From: DATJPW01 sp963752855
Lineage (GTDB): Bacteria > Desulfobacterota > Desulfomonilia > Desulfomonilales > Desulfomonilaceae
NCBI GenBank assembly: GCA_963752855.1
Contig: CAVVZX010000045.1
Span: 372,001 to 436,000 of the forward strand
Direction of reading: 5' to 3'
DNA length: 64,000 nucleotides
The first letter of the stretch is position 1. Each line of letters starts with the position of its first letter. This document shows, in pieces, positions 30,900 to 40,442 of this stretch. The position numbers and the translations under genes were made by a program. The notes below the pieces were generated by a model, which was given only the letters and a program-made list of their open reading frames with translations, was not told where the DNA came from and did not search any database.

Positions 30900-31981
30900 A
30901 GACAAATCAGACGAACTTCGAGGTCATCTTTGACCTTGAATCAAAAATATCTCGCCTGAATGAACTCGCCCGGAATCAGGAAAACAACGAATTCTGGAGT
31001 GATCCGCAAGCAGCCAAGGCCCTTCTTAGAGAGCAAAAACAGATCTCTCGTTTGGTTGGCAGGTTCTCCGGTTTAGACAGAGACCTGGATGATACCGAAG
31101 TCCTGCTCGAACTTGCCCTCGAGGAAGAAGACCAACCGGTTCTCGACGAGGTCGCTCAAAAACTGGCTCTGATCGAAGAAGACGTTCGCAAGCTGGAAGT
31201 GGAGAGGCTCTTTTCGGAACCGGAAGACGCCGGTGAAGCGATCGTGGAAATCCATGCAGGGGCAGGTGGCACCGAGGCCCAAGACTGGGCTGAAATGCTT
31301 CTTCGAATGTATCTCAAATGGGCGGAACGCGAAGGATATAAGAGCCAGATTATGGATACACTCCCCGGCGAAGAAGCGGGGATCAAATCCGCCACTTTTT
31401 CCGTTGAGGGCGAATATGCCTATGGTAGGCTTCAAGCAGAAATGGGAATTCATCGACTGGTTCGGATTTCGCCATTTGACGCCAATTCCCGCAGGCATAC
31501 GTCCTTTGCCGCGGTCTTTGTTTATCCGAGCGCAGACGAAACGGTAGACATAATTATTGAAGAAACAGATCTGAAGATTGACACATATCGATCGTCGGGA
31601 GCCGGTGGACAACACGTCAACACCACTGACTCCGCTGTGCGCATAACGCACATCCCTACAGGGATAGTGGTTCAATGCCAGAATGAGCGATCACAACATA
31701 AAAACAAGGCTATGGCCCTAAAAATCTTGAGGTCACGACTGTATGACCTGGAACTCCAAAAGAGACGTGATGACAAGGACAGCCTGCATAAGGCCAAGAA
31801 GGAAATAGCCTGGGGGTCCCAGATCCGATCTTATGTGCTTCATCCATATCAAATGGTCAAGGATCACCGCACCGGCTGGGAAACCGGCAATGTCAATGCA
31901 GTATTAGACGGAGACTTGAACCGGCCGATCCAAGAATGGCTGCTTTACGAAGCGCGAGAGAGCGAGGCGGCAGCATCATAG
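30865..31981 (+). CDS. prfB: Peptide chain release factor 2 with programmed +1 frameshift
   Basis: Recognises UGA and UAA stop codons and releases the peptide. ATG 30865 follows AGGAGG. Codons 1-22 end at CTT TGA (UGA at 30931-30933); the downstream frame begins at GAC 30932. The slip sequence CTTTGAC, with a short Shine-Dalgarno-like AGG four bases upstream, is the classic autoregulatory site, in which RF2 shortage favours the shift. The body carries the catalytic GGQ in SSGAGGQHVNTTDSAVR and the domain-III HKNKAMALKILRSRL. Because the shift is conserved biology, this gene is not one of the damaged ones. Confidence 0.96.
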
Positions 31982-32008
31982 AGATAATGTAACCTCAACG
32001 ACGAGATC

Positions 32009-32395
32009 TCAGGAACGGCCAGACGAATTATTTCTCTTCCTCATTCCTCGATGAGTCCCCTCGGAGCGGTCTCCCGTATAATTACTCCAAAAACCGCGAG
32101 CTTCTTCGCTGTCAGCGATAGGAGTGGCCGGGAGAGGCACTTGACCGAAATAATCTTCAACTTTGGAGATCATCTCTGAAGCTATGCCTTTGCGCCTATA
32201 ATTCTCTGAAACCCACAAATTGTTAACCTGCGGGGCCCATCCCTGATTGGCATAGCCATTAATATAAGCTATGGTTTCATCGCCCCTGTATACTTTTATC
32301 TCATACCAGTCGATTTCCTTGTCATATTGAAACTCCAAGAGCAGCAAGGTGGGGTATTTCTCACTCGGAAGTTCGAAAAAGAAGCGAAATTGCAC
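32009..32395 (-). CDS. GNAT-type acetyltransferase domain protein
   Basis: A 128-residue protein with the acetyl-CoA motif A in NNLWVSENYRRKGIASEMI (R-x-x-G-x-A), preceded by the beta strands IAYINGYANQGW. It lacks signal peptide and membrane helices, and the last 25 residues are basic and unconserved-looking. It converges on prfB with a 27-base gap. The acceptor is unknown; small GNATs modify proteins, antibiotics or metabolites. Confidence 0.6.
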   Translation of the reverse strand: MQFRFFFELPSEKYPTLLLLEFQYDKEIDWYEIKVYRGDETIAYINGYANQGWAPQVNNLWVSENYRRKGIASEMISKVEDYFGQVPLPATPIADSEEARGFWSNYTGDRSEGTHRGMRKRNNSSGRS

Positions 32396-32903
32396 AAAAG
32401 TTTCCTCCGCCTAGAAATGTGCCCGTCTCCTTACAGAGCGGCGCGGGTTTGGATTTTCAGGTTGCTCCGAGTAACGATCGATAATCCTTTAATATAGGAG
32501 CAACCAGATGCGCGCCCAGGCGCCAGGGGACAGGATGAAATGAGAGAAGCATTCAATATTACTGTCTGTCAATTCTCTTGACGTTTTTGTTTATTTGCCA
32601 AGTGTTCGTTTTTCGCTCTCTACTTATCCACAGCTGTTAATAACTCAACGGTCGGCTGCGCCATCGCGTTCAGCCAACTACCCGAAATTTTTGGGTGAGC
32701 TTACATATTGGTTTTATTATCTAATTTAGGGTACGTGAATCTCAGCTCAGTAAGCTGCTATGCAGCGACATTGCCGGGACTCGGGCATTCCAGGTGGTCC
32801 GTTGAGCGAGTTATCCACAGGCGCCAGTGGGCATCCGAATGAGCCCATCCCCGCGACAGCCGGCGACCACCAGTCTGTCATATGCTTGCCGACGATATAG
32901 CGC
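32396..32903. other. Intergenic region with two DnaA boxes and AT-rich tract
   Basis: No gene fits. Two exact TTATCCACA boxes lie in the same orientation at 32624-32632 and 32811-32819, with an AT-rich segment between (about 32700-32740) and another AT-rich part before (32540-32630). The layout is compatible with an origin or a DnaA-responsive site, but only two perfect boxes are seen and no dnaA, dnaN or gyrB is near. Confidence 0.35.
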
Positions 32904-33161
32904 TCATGGCGCCGGCATGCCCAGAGCCTGTCTGATCTCACTCTCGCGGAATCCGACTATAACCTTATTGCCGATTATAATTGTGGGAAACGCACATCGC
33001 TCTGTTAGCCGCTTGATCTCCTCGATGACTTCGGTTCTCTCTTCATCCGGTAGTAGATCAACGTCTGTAAATTCATATTCAATTCCGCACTCACCCAGGA
33101 ATCTCTTGCAGGCCTTGCAGTGAGAGCACGTGCTAAGTGAATAGAGTTTGCACTGTTCCAT
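32904..33161 (-). CDS. Glutaredoxin-like thiol-disulfide protein
   Basis: An 85-residue thioredoxin-fold protein with the redox pair in STCSHCKACKRF, the cis-proline in CAFPTIIIGNKVIVGF and ESEIRQAL helix. Glutaredoxins reduce disulfides or deliver Fe-S clusters; the CxxC type here suits disulfide exchange. AAGGAG lies 6 bases before the ATG. Monocistronic. Confidence 0.88.
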   Translation of the reverse strand: MEQCKLYSLSTCSHCKACKRFLGECGIEYEFTDVDLLPDEERTEVIEEIKRLTERCAFPTIIIGNKVIVGFRESEIRQALGMPAP

Positions 33162-33507
33162 AAGCGCTCCTTAGACTTACTGAAACGAAAAATGCCAAGA
33201 TAATGGAGAGTCTATCATCATATGAGATGGAACGAAAAGATTTTTGCCTCATTTATCTCGGTGAAGATATTCTATTTTACATAATTACTCACAAGATGGT
33301 TGCGAGCGGCTGACAAATCTGCCAAATTAATTTTCAGGGGAACGGGGGCGAACTGATCTTAGGCCACCTCAGTTTATTCCATGGATCTGCGCTGACCACT
33401 CGCTGACGTGGCACGGAGCGCCGAAGGGCATGAACTCTTTTCAGAGGAGTATAATCAATAAATTCAATGTGATAAGTCCGCAAGAGCGGTAGAAAACAGG
33501 GCCTAAT
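33162..33507. other. Gene-free stretch before a small HTH gene
   Basis: No coding frame with a ribosome site on either strand. AT-rich around 33230-33300. No promoter, hairpin or repeat stood out. Confidence 0.35.
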
Positions 33508-33753
33508 ATGCTAAAACCCGTCCTCAAGATTTCTGTGAAACAGGTGCTTCAAGACATACGAAGCGGCATGGACGATGAAGAGCTTATGAAGAAATATAAC
33601 CTGTCTAACAGGCAGATTCAGCGCCTCTTTAGAAAAATGATAGCCGAAGGATTTGTGAGCCCGATGGAGTTGGCCAACCGGCTCTGCGTCACCAAGAGCC
33701 AGGTTACCGAGGCTATCGATCAAATGAAGAAAGCAATCGACGAAATCGATTAA
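33508..33753 (+). CDS. Small DNA-binding-like HTH protein
   Basis: An 81-residue protein with two helix-turn-helix-like halves: ISVKQVLQDIRSGMDDEELM followed by NLSNRQIQRLFRKMI, and LANRLCVTKSQVTEAIDQMK. The first half looks like a sequence motif common in small deltaproteobacterial regulators. Target unknown. It is convergent with the membrane-protein gene behind it, about 28 bases away. Confidence 0.7.
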   Translation: MLKPVLKISVKQVLQDIRSGMDDEELMKKYNLSNRQIQRLFRKMIAEGFVSPMELANRLCVTKSQVTEAIDQMKKAIDEID

Positions 33754-33780
33754 AAATAGATGGATGGTGTGGAGGGAAAA

Positions 33781-34956
33781 TCAGCCGTGCGCCGGGGCCT
33801 CGGCGCCAGTGGATCTTGAGACAGAAAACTTCATCACCCGCCTGATAAGAGAGAATATCGGCGAGACCACAACCAGCCCACTCAACACAGCCAGTATCCA
33901 TATTCCTGTTTCCGGGATCTTTGCAACCGACCAAGTAAGCACGGAAGTAAGATGCCCCTGCCAAACGCTTCGAGTCGTGCGCGCCGCATATTTGGTCAGC
34001 GTAACGTATTTCAGGAATTGACTCGGTCCCACTTTTCCAAGCAACCGTGTTCCTTCCGGTCCGTATTTGACTGCGCGTATCCAAAGCGTTCGCAATCTCC
34101 TTATGATTGCCGAACTTTCGGAATATCCTAAGGGAATCGTCACCTCCGAGCGAGAGGAGTTTCCCGGTTTTCCGACCATAAGCTTTCGCCACCTTGGGCA
34201 TCAGTCTAAGGTCGCTCACGTTGTCGGATCGCGAGATTATCGTCAAGAAATCGCGCATCTTAATATTTGGCGTTCTAGCCAATTGGTAGATCGCGTCTGA
34301 TATGGGTCTCAGTCGCTTGAGGCTCCTGGTTCTCTCGGCCTCCTTAAAAACCCTGATAAGAGACTTCTGCAAGGGCGCAGAAATCTTATTCGCCTCTTTG
34401 GCGACTTTTAGCAAAGATAACGATCCCTTTGCCGGAGCAGCCGTACCTCCGCTCCCGTATGTTAAAGCTGTTGATAAAAGACCAATACTGGCAAGGGCGA
34501 CAATGAAATCATCGTGAGGCTCGTTTCTCCACCATTTAGCCGCCTCCCAAACCAGGCTTCGCACATCTCCTATGACCAAGAAATCCGTGACGGTGGAAGA
34601 AATCATTGACTCCGGGCATGAGCCTTTCCCCGCCCATATGCCATTCCACACATCCTGACCCCTGAATGCCAGAGACTCCCGTTTTTCCTCAGTTGTTTAT
34701 AGTATTCCGCAATGGCCGGATTCCGTTTAACGTAATCGTAATCCATGAAGTATTCCATATAATCTATCGCCTGACAGTAATCCCCTTTTTCCGCAAGCTC
34801 AGTGGCTCTGACGCGCGGATCTATCTCCTTAAGCGTTTCAAATTGCGTAATCAGCCGCAGATGATCGCTTTGGAGGACCACAGCTAAAGAAAGGCCAAAT
34901 ATCACGACTGCCGCCAGATAGGCGACCAGTTTTATAATGGTCTTATAAAAGATCAT
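33781..34956 (-). CDS. Two-helix membrane protein of unknown function (two frameshifts)
   Basis: Assembled from three frames (breaks near 34640 and 34075). N-terminal membrane helix LVAYLAAVVIFGLSLAVVL, a helical TPR-like segment (GDYCQAIDYMEYFMDYDYVK), a long basic soluble part rich in Arg and Lys, and a C-terminal membrane helix GIWILAVLSGLVVV followed by a basic tail. I do not recognise the family. ATG 34956 lacks a strong ribosome site. It lies alone, between the HTH gene and an acyl-CoA synthetase. Confidence 0.6.
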
Positions 34957-35119
34957 GCTTGGGCTCTTTGGGGCAGGGTCTTCTTGGTTCTCGGCGCCTT
35001 GCCGTTTTATCGCTCGGCGCTCCTGCGCGCATCTCTAATCAATTTGACCGTCCGCAGGTCCGACGGTTCCGGCTACCCTCGGGTAAACCTTTTTAGGTTA
35101 GATTGGTTGAGCTTTGATG

Positions 35120-36665
35120 TCAGTCTTTGCCGGGAGGCTGCAGCAGGAACTTGCGGATCTTCCCGAGTGGGGTTCGAGGCAAATCTTTACAGAAAATCAC
35201 CTTGGCGGGGACCTTGTAGTTGGCAAGTCTCTCTCGGCAATGAACCACGAGAGTTTCCTCCGAGACTTGGATCTCGTCTTTCGTGATTACAAATGCGCAT
35301 CCCACTTCCCCCCAGCGTTCATCCTGAATTCCAATCACGGCAGCGTCTTCGACGCTATCATGTTGTTTCAATACTCTCTCCACTTCCGCCGGATAGACAT
35401 TTTCCCCGCCGGAAATGTACATATCTTTTGCCCGATCGACCAAATAGTAGTATCCATCCTCGTCCATTCGAGCCAGGTCACCGGTCCGCAACCAGCCGCC
35501 GGCGAAAATCTGTTCGGTCTGCGCCGGGTCTCTCCAGTATTCCTTCATCATGATGGAGCCTCTTACTACTATTTCCCCTACCTTGTTCGGTCCCACCGGC
35601 CGTCCTTGAACGTCTCTCAGTGTGACTTCCGAATGAAACACGGGTCTCCCCACGGTTCCAGGTTTGCGTAATGACTCTTCTTCAGACGCCCACAGCAAGA
35701 TTGATGTCTCGGTTTGGCCCATGACCTGCCGCAATGGAAATCCACCATTCCAACACTCGTCCAACAGCTCGGCAGTCACCTTTTCTCCGCCAATGGCGCA
35801 CACTTTCAGAGAAGAAATGTCTCCTCTGAGAGCCGGATCAATCTTGAGCAATGAGCGAAACGCTGTGGGGACGCCCAAGAGCTTGGTCACTCGGAATTTT
35901 GCGATATCATGATAGGTTTTCATGGCATCGAATCTACGGTGTAAGAGCAGGGTCGCTCCTTTGTAAAGGCTTGGCGAAACCTGGATGAAAAGGCCTCCGG
36001 AGTGAAACACCGGAAGGATGACCAACATGCAATCATCAAAAGATAATTGAAAGAAAATTTCCGCGTTCAGACAGTTAAAAAATGTCTTTCGGTGGCTCAA
36101 TACGGCCCCTTTGGGCCGTCCTGTGGTCCCGGAGGTATACATGATGACGTGCGGTTCCTCAGGGTCCGCCGGGCCCATCGAGGAGGTCACAAACGGCATT
36201 TGGCCGTCAAACAACTCCGTAACATCGCGATAGTTATCAAACATTGCCGATCTTGCGGGGCCCCCTACTACAGCCACGAGAAGAGGCGGTCGGTACGAAG
36301 ACAGTTGCAGAGCTTCAACCGTCTTTTGGAACTCGTGACTAAACACGAATAATCTGGGAGCCGAATGCTTGATCAGGTAATCTATTTCTGTTGGGCGCCA
36401 GCCGAAAATTCAGCGGGACAAAAATCGCCCCGAGTCGGGAGCACGCTAAATACAACTCTATGAATTCAGGGCAGTTTTCCAGCAAGACCGCTACGCGGTC
36501 CCCCTTCTCTATTCCGGATGACTGCAACCAGACAGCCGTTCTGTTTGCCCGGCGGTGAAGCTCCCAATAGCTGATGGTTTTGTCCTCGAACAATATTGCC
36601 GGTTTGTCCGGCTGAAGTTCGCTCCAACGTTGCACCCACCAGGAAGCGTTAACTGATTTGACCAT
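35120..36665 (-). CDS. AMP-forming acyl-CoA synthetase (one frameshift)
   Basis: Activates a fatty or aromatic acid with ATP and CoA. ANL signatures: YTSGTTGRPKGAVLSH (P-loop), GQTETSI, RTGDLARMDEDGY, and the catalytic lysine in PRTPLGKIRKFLL at the C-terminus. The N-terminal adenylation part (from ATG 36665 with AGGA about 5 bases upstream) is separated by a shift near 36390. About 515 residues in all, the FadD/benzoate-ligase size range. The substrate cannot be decided from sequence. It is followed, about 20 bases away, by a CitE-like gene on the same strand upstream, suggesting one operon. Confidence 0.88.
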
Positions 36666-36685
36666 GAATTCCTCTCTATATCATT

Positions 36686-37630
36686 TCAAGCCACAGGCGC
36701 TTTGGGCTGGTTATTCCTTATACCGGCCACGGCGGCGGCCTTTCTTCGCTCCAATTCCTCTATGGCTTCGGCACGCTGGAGTAAGAGCCTGGCTCGTTTA
36801 TAAACCGGGGTATCCACCATGCGATCATTCAGTTTTATCGCAGCCCTTCCCTCAGTTTGGCCTTGTTCAAAGGCTGCGATAACTTTCTTCGCCTGCATTA
36901 TACGGCCTGGGGGTGGAGTAAACACTCGATTCAATACCGCCACTTGATCAGGATGAACACAGAATGCTCCCTGGCATCCTAACCGACTTCCCGCCTCGGC
37001 CGCCCTCTCGAAAGCATCAAAGTCGGATAATCGGGCCACACTGCCAAGAGTACCCAGGGGGATTATGCCAACGGAGCGGCAAACGATCACCAACATGGAG
37101 AGGGGTAAGAGCAGTTCCATACTCTCATCGGACGGTTCGATCTCCAGTTCCATGCAATAGTCATCCACTCCCAAACTCATGGATTCGATACGGGATCCCG
37201 CTGTGGCAATTTCCCGCATATTTAAGACACCCAGTGGACTTTCGATATGAACCGAAAGCTTGACCGCGCCGGAGTTGAGTCCCGAGGCTGCCTCCAATTC
37301 AGCTATGCGGCGCTCTACGGAGACCACATCTTCGGCGGTTTCCACCTTGGGCAAGAAAATGCCGTGCAGCCCCGGCTGAAGAGCGCTCCGGAGATCTTGG
37401 TCGAGCAAGAGCTCATCGGCATTCACACGTACGAAGACTTTCGCTGCGCCTCGACCCGCGAGCTTCACCGCGTCCTTCAAAGATCTGCGTGCTTCTTCCT
37501 TCTTGGCCGGCGGAACCGAATCTTCGAGATCCAAAACAATAGCGTCGGCGTTTCTCGTGTACGCCTTTTCAACGAATCGCCTCACATGGGCGGGCAATAT
37601 CAGCATTGATCGCTGAATTCGAGTTTCCAT
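36686..37630 (-). CDS. CitE/HpcH-type CoA-ester lyase
   Basis: TIM-barrel lyase of the citrate-lyase beta / malyl-CoA lyase group. Seen: RSMLILPAHVRRF start, Mg-binding acids in VLDLEDSVPPAKK, FVRVNA, FLPKVETAEDV, HIESPLGVLNMREI and SLGVDDYC. Length about 315 residues, family-typical. ATG 37630 has GAGG about 7 bases upstream; a longer in-frame start (37684) adds non-conserved residues. It lies 21 bases from the acyl-CoA synthetase and could act on its CoA product; the substrate is unknown. Confidence 0.85.
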   Translation of the reverse strand: METRIQRSMLILPAHVRRFVEKAYTRNADAIVLDLEDSVPPAKKEEARRSLKDAVKLAGRGAAKVFVRVNADELLLDQDLRSALQPGLHGIFLPKVETAEDVVSVERRIAELEAASGLNSGAVKLSVHIESPLGVLNMREIATAGSRIESMSLGVDDYCMELEIEPSDESMELLLPLSMLVIVCRSVGIIPLGTLGSVARLSDFDAFERAAEAGSRLGCQGAFCVHPDQVAVLNRVFTPPPGRIMQAKKVIAAFEQGQTEGRAAIKLNDRMVDTPVYKRARLLLQRAEAIEELERRKAAAVAGIRNNQPKAPVA

Positions 37631-37922
37631 TAATAACCTCAGCCGGTTACTTGTCCGCGCTATGTCCGCAGCGCGCTTCTGCAAGCTCGGAGACGCGTGG
37701 AGTAATTCTCGCTACACAATTGGCGGTAGAACCTTTCATTGCAACACATCGAGGTAGCGACCTTTCCATAAACGCCCTGATTTAGGGCGGTTCAGAACCA
37801 CCCGTACAATTGATGCGGCATTCTTGATTTGGTTGAGGTCTCACCACCAGCTGTAGACTTTTTATTATACGATGAGGCCCGGAATCAACTATCACAAGAA
37901 ATATCCTTCTCCGTTGAACAAA

Positions 37923-37952
37923 AAAGCCCTCCGTAAGGTTGCGGAGGGCTTT
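37923..37952 (-). terminator. Intrinsic terminator after the GcvH-like gene
   Basis: Eleven-base stem (AAAGCCCTCCG ... CGGAGGGCTTT) with an eight-base loop; on the minus strand it is followed by six T. It lies about 50 bases past the GcvH-like stop and before the CitE gene. The rest of 37631-38002 is empty. Confidence 0.85.
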
Positions 37953-38002
37953 AATATTCTTCTTGAAAATAATCTGAATCTTGTGTGTCCCGTCAAGGCT
38001 TC

Positions 38003-38899
38003 TCACAGAAAACTTTTGACCAGCGGGTCCCATCCTTTTTCCTTGAACGCTCCGTAAACATCGGAGATGGGCTCACCGCCTGTGGCGGCCGCTGCTTTCG
38101 GATCGTCCGTTATCATCGACAGAAGTCGTTCGGCCTCGCTTTCCACGAATTTTACGCTCTCAATCCCGAAGTGGAGTTCTTTGAGATCAGACCTCAACTC
38201 CGCGGGATCTAATAATACAACCCAGCCCGCGCTGTACGGGTCGGCATTAGCGGTCGTCGGATAATCGAAAAGCTTTTGATTCACGGCAGTTACCAACCCG
38301 GAAAGAGGCACTCGCACACCTGCTTCGTGTCCCTCACGTTGCAGGGTAAAGCATTCCTCCCCGGCCTTGAAACGGGTCCCCAGCGACGGAAGCCTAAAAG
38401 AATCAACTTTTCCGACGAGTCTGTTACCGAAATCATCCAAGCCTACGCGGATTCGGCCACCATATTCGACTCTCGCCCAGCCATGGCCTTTGTGAAGGTA
38501 ATAGTCCCTTGGAACCAGGTATCCGTGCGCATTGAGGTACTGCGGAGGCCCGAAAAGAGTGTGATCAACCTGGATCATGTCGTCCAGCATCTGATCGAAT
38601 GGACAATCCCCGCATTCGTAATTGCGTGCGCACATCTTGGCCTTGGGCGCGCGGCCGGTGAGCGCGTGCCGGCAGCGTTGCTCTTCGCCGGCCAACCGAA
38701 ACATCTTGGTGTCCCATCCCGCGTCAGGCGACTCCTGTGACATTCGCCTGGCCATGGCCTTATCAAACGTGCAAGTGGTGCAGTCAAACGCGTTGTCGCA
38801 GTATTTGGTCGGCACAACTTTGGCTCGCATCCAGATGCATTCTTTTTCCGAGAAGTTGAAACCCGCGATGCCGCCTTTCCTTTTCTCTATGGTAGCCAT
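38003..38899 (-). CDS. Cysteine-motif plus GcvH-like protein lacking the lipoyl lysine
   Basis: A 298-residue protein. The N-terminal ~125 residues hold two cysteine clusters, CDNAFDCTTCTFDKAM and a CRHALTGRAPKAKMC segment continuing into YECGDCPFDQMLDDM, that look like metal or Fe-S sites. Residues about 130-250 resemble a glycine-cleavage H protein (GHGWARVEYGGRIRVGLDDF, PLSGLVTAVNQKL, DPYSAGWVV). At the place where GcvH has the lipoylated Lys of ESVKA, this protein has no lysine (QREGHEAG). So it is unlikely to carry lipoate. AGGAGG precedes the ATG. A small paralogue of its cysteine motif lies immediately upstream. Function unknown; similar proteins in sulfate reducers are often labelled GcvH. 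Confidence 0.75.
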   Translation of the reverse strand: MATIEKRKGGIAGFNFSEKECIWMRAKVVPTKYCDNAFDCTTCTFDKAMARRMSQESPDAGWDTKMFRLAGEEQRCRHALTGRAPKAKMCARNYECGDCPFDQMLDDMIQVDHTLFGPPQYLNAHGYLVPRDYYLHKGHGWARVEYGGRIRVGLDDFGNRLVGKVDSFRLPSLGTRFKAGEECFTLQREGHEAGVRVPLSGLVTAVNQKLFDYPTTANADPYSAGWVVLLDPAELRSDLKELHFGIESVKFVESEAERLLSMITDDPKAAAATGGEPISDVYGAFKEKGWDPLVKSFL

Positions 38900-38976
38900 T
38901 ACAAGCCTCCTTTATATAGTGGTATTCTCTATTGAGGACATGTTAAGAGAAGTTCGCTCTCTTCCTTTTGATCGCC

Positions 38977-39184
38977 CTAGGCCGCTTTCGCGGTTCTTAT
39001 GTGAACTTTTCGGGTCGAGACCACTGGGGCCATGTCGTCGAGCATCTGGTCAAACGGACATGTAGCGCATTCATAGTTATGGACGCACATCTTGGCTCTG
39101 GGGGCCCGGCCCGTAAGGGCATGAATACAGATCGGGTTCTCTGTGCTCGGGATCAACTATTCTCGTGATTTGTCGAGTTGCCAT
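38977..39184 (-). CDS. Mini-gene carrying only the cysteine motif (one frameshift)
   Basis: ATG 39184 follows a strong AAGGAGG. A shift near 39130-39150 gives a product of about 67 residues: MATRQITRI then a CIHALTGRAPRAKMC segment and YECATCPFDQMLDDM. The latter copies the second cysteine cluster of the neighbour with 78 bases between the two genes. No GcvH-like part is present. It may be a truncated duplicate or a real small metal protein. Not seen as one frame. Confidence 0.6.
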
Positions 39185-39395
39185 GACGGGCCTCCTTGGT
39201 ATTTTGTGATCGATGCGTTGCTCTCTGACCCTTTATAAAGCATATCCTGTGCCAAACTTATTCTTGCTGGCTATCTAGCTGAGATTGCGTGGAATTGAGG
39301 TTTGAAATGTTCAGATCGAAGATGCGGGCAAGTGAGGGGAAAAACATCAAGCAAGGTGTGGCAAAAGACGACGTCTGGCACTCAACTGCTGAATA

Positions 39396-39751
39396 TCAAC
39401 CGCTAAAATAGTCAGTGAGGTAAATCACAACATCGGTGTGGCAAAAGACCTCACTTTCCGCTGGCAAGTGATAGTCGAGTCTTGATAGGGCTTGCGCTAT
39501 TTTGGCTAATTGCTTTCGAGCCCTCGTTTCGGTAAGTATCTCATGACTCTTGACGGATTTGCGCCACTGCCTCCGCGAACGAGATGAGTTCGGATGTGCC
39601 TCTTCGCCTCAGCGTAGGCACGATGTCTTCAAGTCTTCAAGCAATTCGATAAGTTGATTCCATTCTGAAATTGGTATTAGCTGATGGTAGGACCTGGCGT
39701 TCCGCCATCTTGAGCCGGTACAATCATTTCGGCGCATTCGTCCAAGCGCAT
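39396..39751 (-). CDS. Hypothetical helical protein in three frames
   Basis: Three consecutive minus-strand segments make a plausible protein once two shifts (near 39625 and 39543) are allowed: SYHQLIPISEWNQLIELLED, then IVPTLRRRGTSELISFAEAV, then EILTETRARKQLAKIAQALS ending DVVIYLTDYFSG. The last 70 residues have normal amphipathic helix character. The start is unclear (ATG 39751 or 39708). The sequence overlaps the second copy of a 15-base direct repeat (39355-39369 and 39435-39449). I do not recognise the family. Confidence 0.35.
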
Positions 39752-39795
39752 TTCCAGTTACATCTCGCAAGGAGGTCTCTAACATTCATAGCAAA

Positions 39796-40395
39796 TCACT
39801 TACCTGATGACTTTATCGCTTCGGCCACTGCTTCAAAAAGGAACAACTCGCAATAATTACATAGATAATTCAGCTTTTCATCCAATTCCTTGAGACTGTT
39901 GGACGCGCGCATAACACACCTGCCGGTATGGCAATGCGGCACATTAAACGTATGACCTATCTCATGCAAAGCGACCTTCACTACGCGGTTGAGAAAAAGG
40001 TCTGTGGAGACCGGTTCGCCCGATTGTCCACGATAAAGTCTGAAGCATGACATCACCGCGGCGTTTCCGCCCATGTATGCTTCGCCAAAAACATAGGTCA
40101 AGATTGGGGTGCAGAGATCTTTGGTTGTGACGCCGAGCACCTTGATATGCCCTCGCGAATGGTTTTCAGCCAGGTACTTGATTACAGTCATGGAATTGTA
40201 TTGATTCCGAGATTCCATGAACGCGGTTTGCGGAATAGGCGCCGCCTCTGCCACATCAACGGGAAGTCTCAGAATTCCCTGGAGATTGTCGCTAACGACT
40301 CGAACCACGTCAGATCCCATTCTGCCCAGCGGAACGACGGCTATAAAGCCTGTCTTTGCTGAGGGGGATTTTATTGTCTTTGCCTTTTTGGTCAT
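39796..40395 (-). CDS. Archaemetzincin-type zinc metalloprotease
   Basis: A 199-residue protein with the archaemetzincin signature in order: zinc-binding HEIGHTFNVPHCHTGRC (HExxHxxGxxH-like site plus two cysteines), the methionine turn CVM, and CNYC near the C-terminus, a second metal site. This family is common in archaea and sparse in bacteria; its natural substrates are unknown. ATG 40395. No signal peptide, so cytoplasmic. It lies about 50 bases after the NtrC-type regulator but is transcribed separately from the two-gene cysteine cluster. Confidence 0.9.
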   Translation of the reverse strand: MTKKAKTIKSPSAKTGFIAVVPLGRMGSDVVRVVSDNLQGILRLPVDVAEAAPIPQTAFMESRNQYNSMTVIKYLAENHSRGHIKVLGVTTKDLCTPILTYVFGEAYMGGNAAVMSCFRLYRGQSGEPVSTDLFLNRVVKVALHEIGHTFNVPHCHTGRCVMRASNSLKELDEKLNYLCNYCELFLFEAVAEAIKSSGK

Positions 40396-40442
40396 AAATT
40401 GTCTGATAGCGGCGAGCTATTCATAGAGAGAACCTAGCATAA

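Noticed and set aside
30931..30933. prfB stop as a sequencing error
   Set aside because: The CTT TGA C context at codon 22-23 is the conserved RF2 programmed frameshift, so it is kept as real.
31073..31675. Open frame of 200 residues, minus strand
   Set aside because: Antisense to prfB, which is certain from its GGQ motif and programmed shift.
32396..32903. Firm call of chromosomal origin
   Set aside because: Only two perfect DnaA boxes and no replication genes nearby; kept as a candidate only.
39355..39449. CRISPR-like repeat pair
   Set aside because: Only two copies of a 15-base repeat, with no regular spacer series and no cas genes anywhere in the window.
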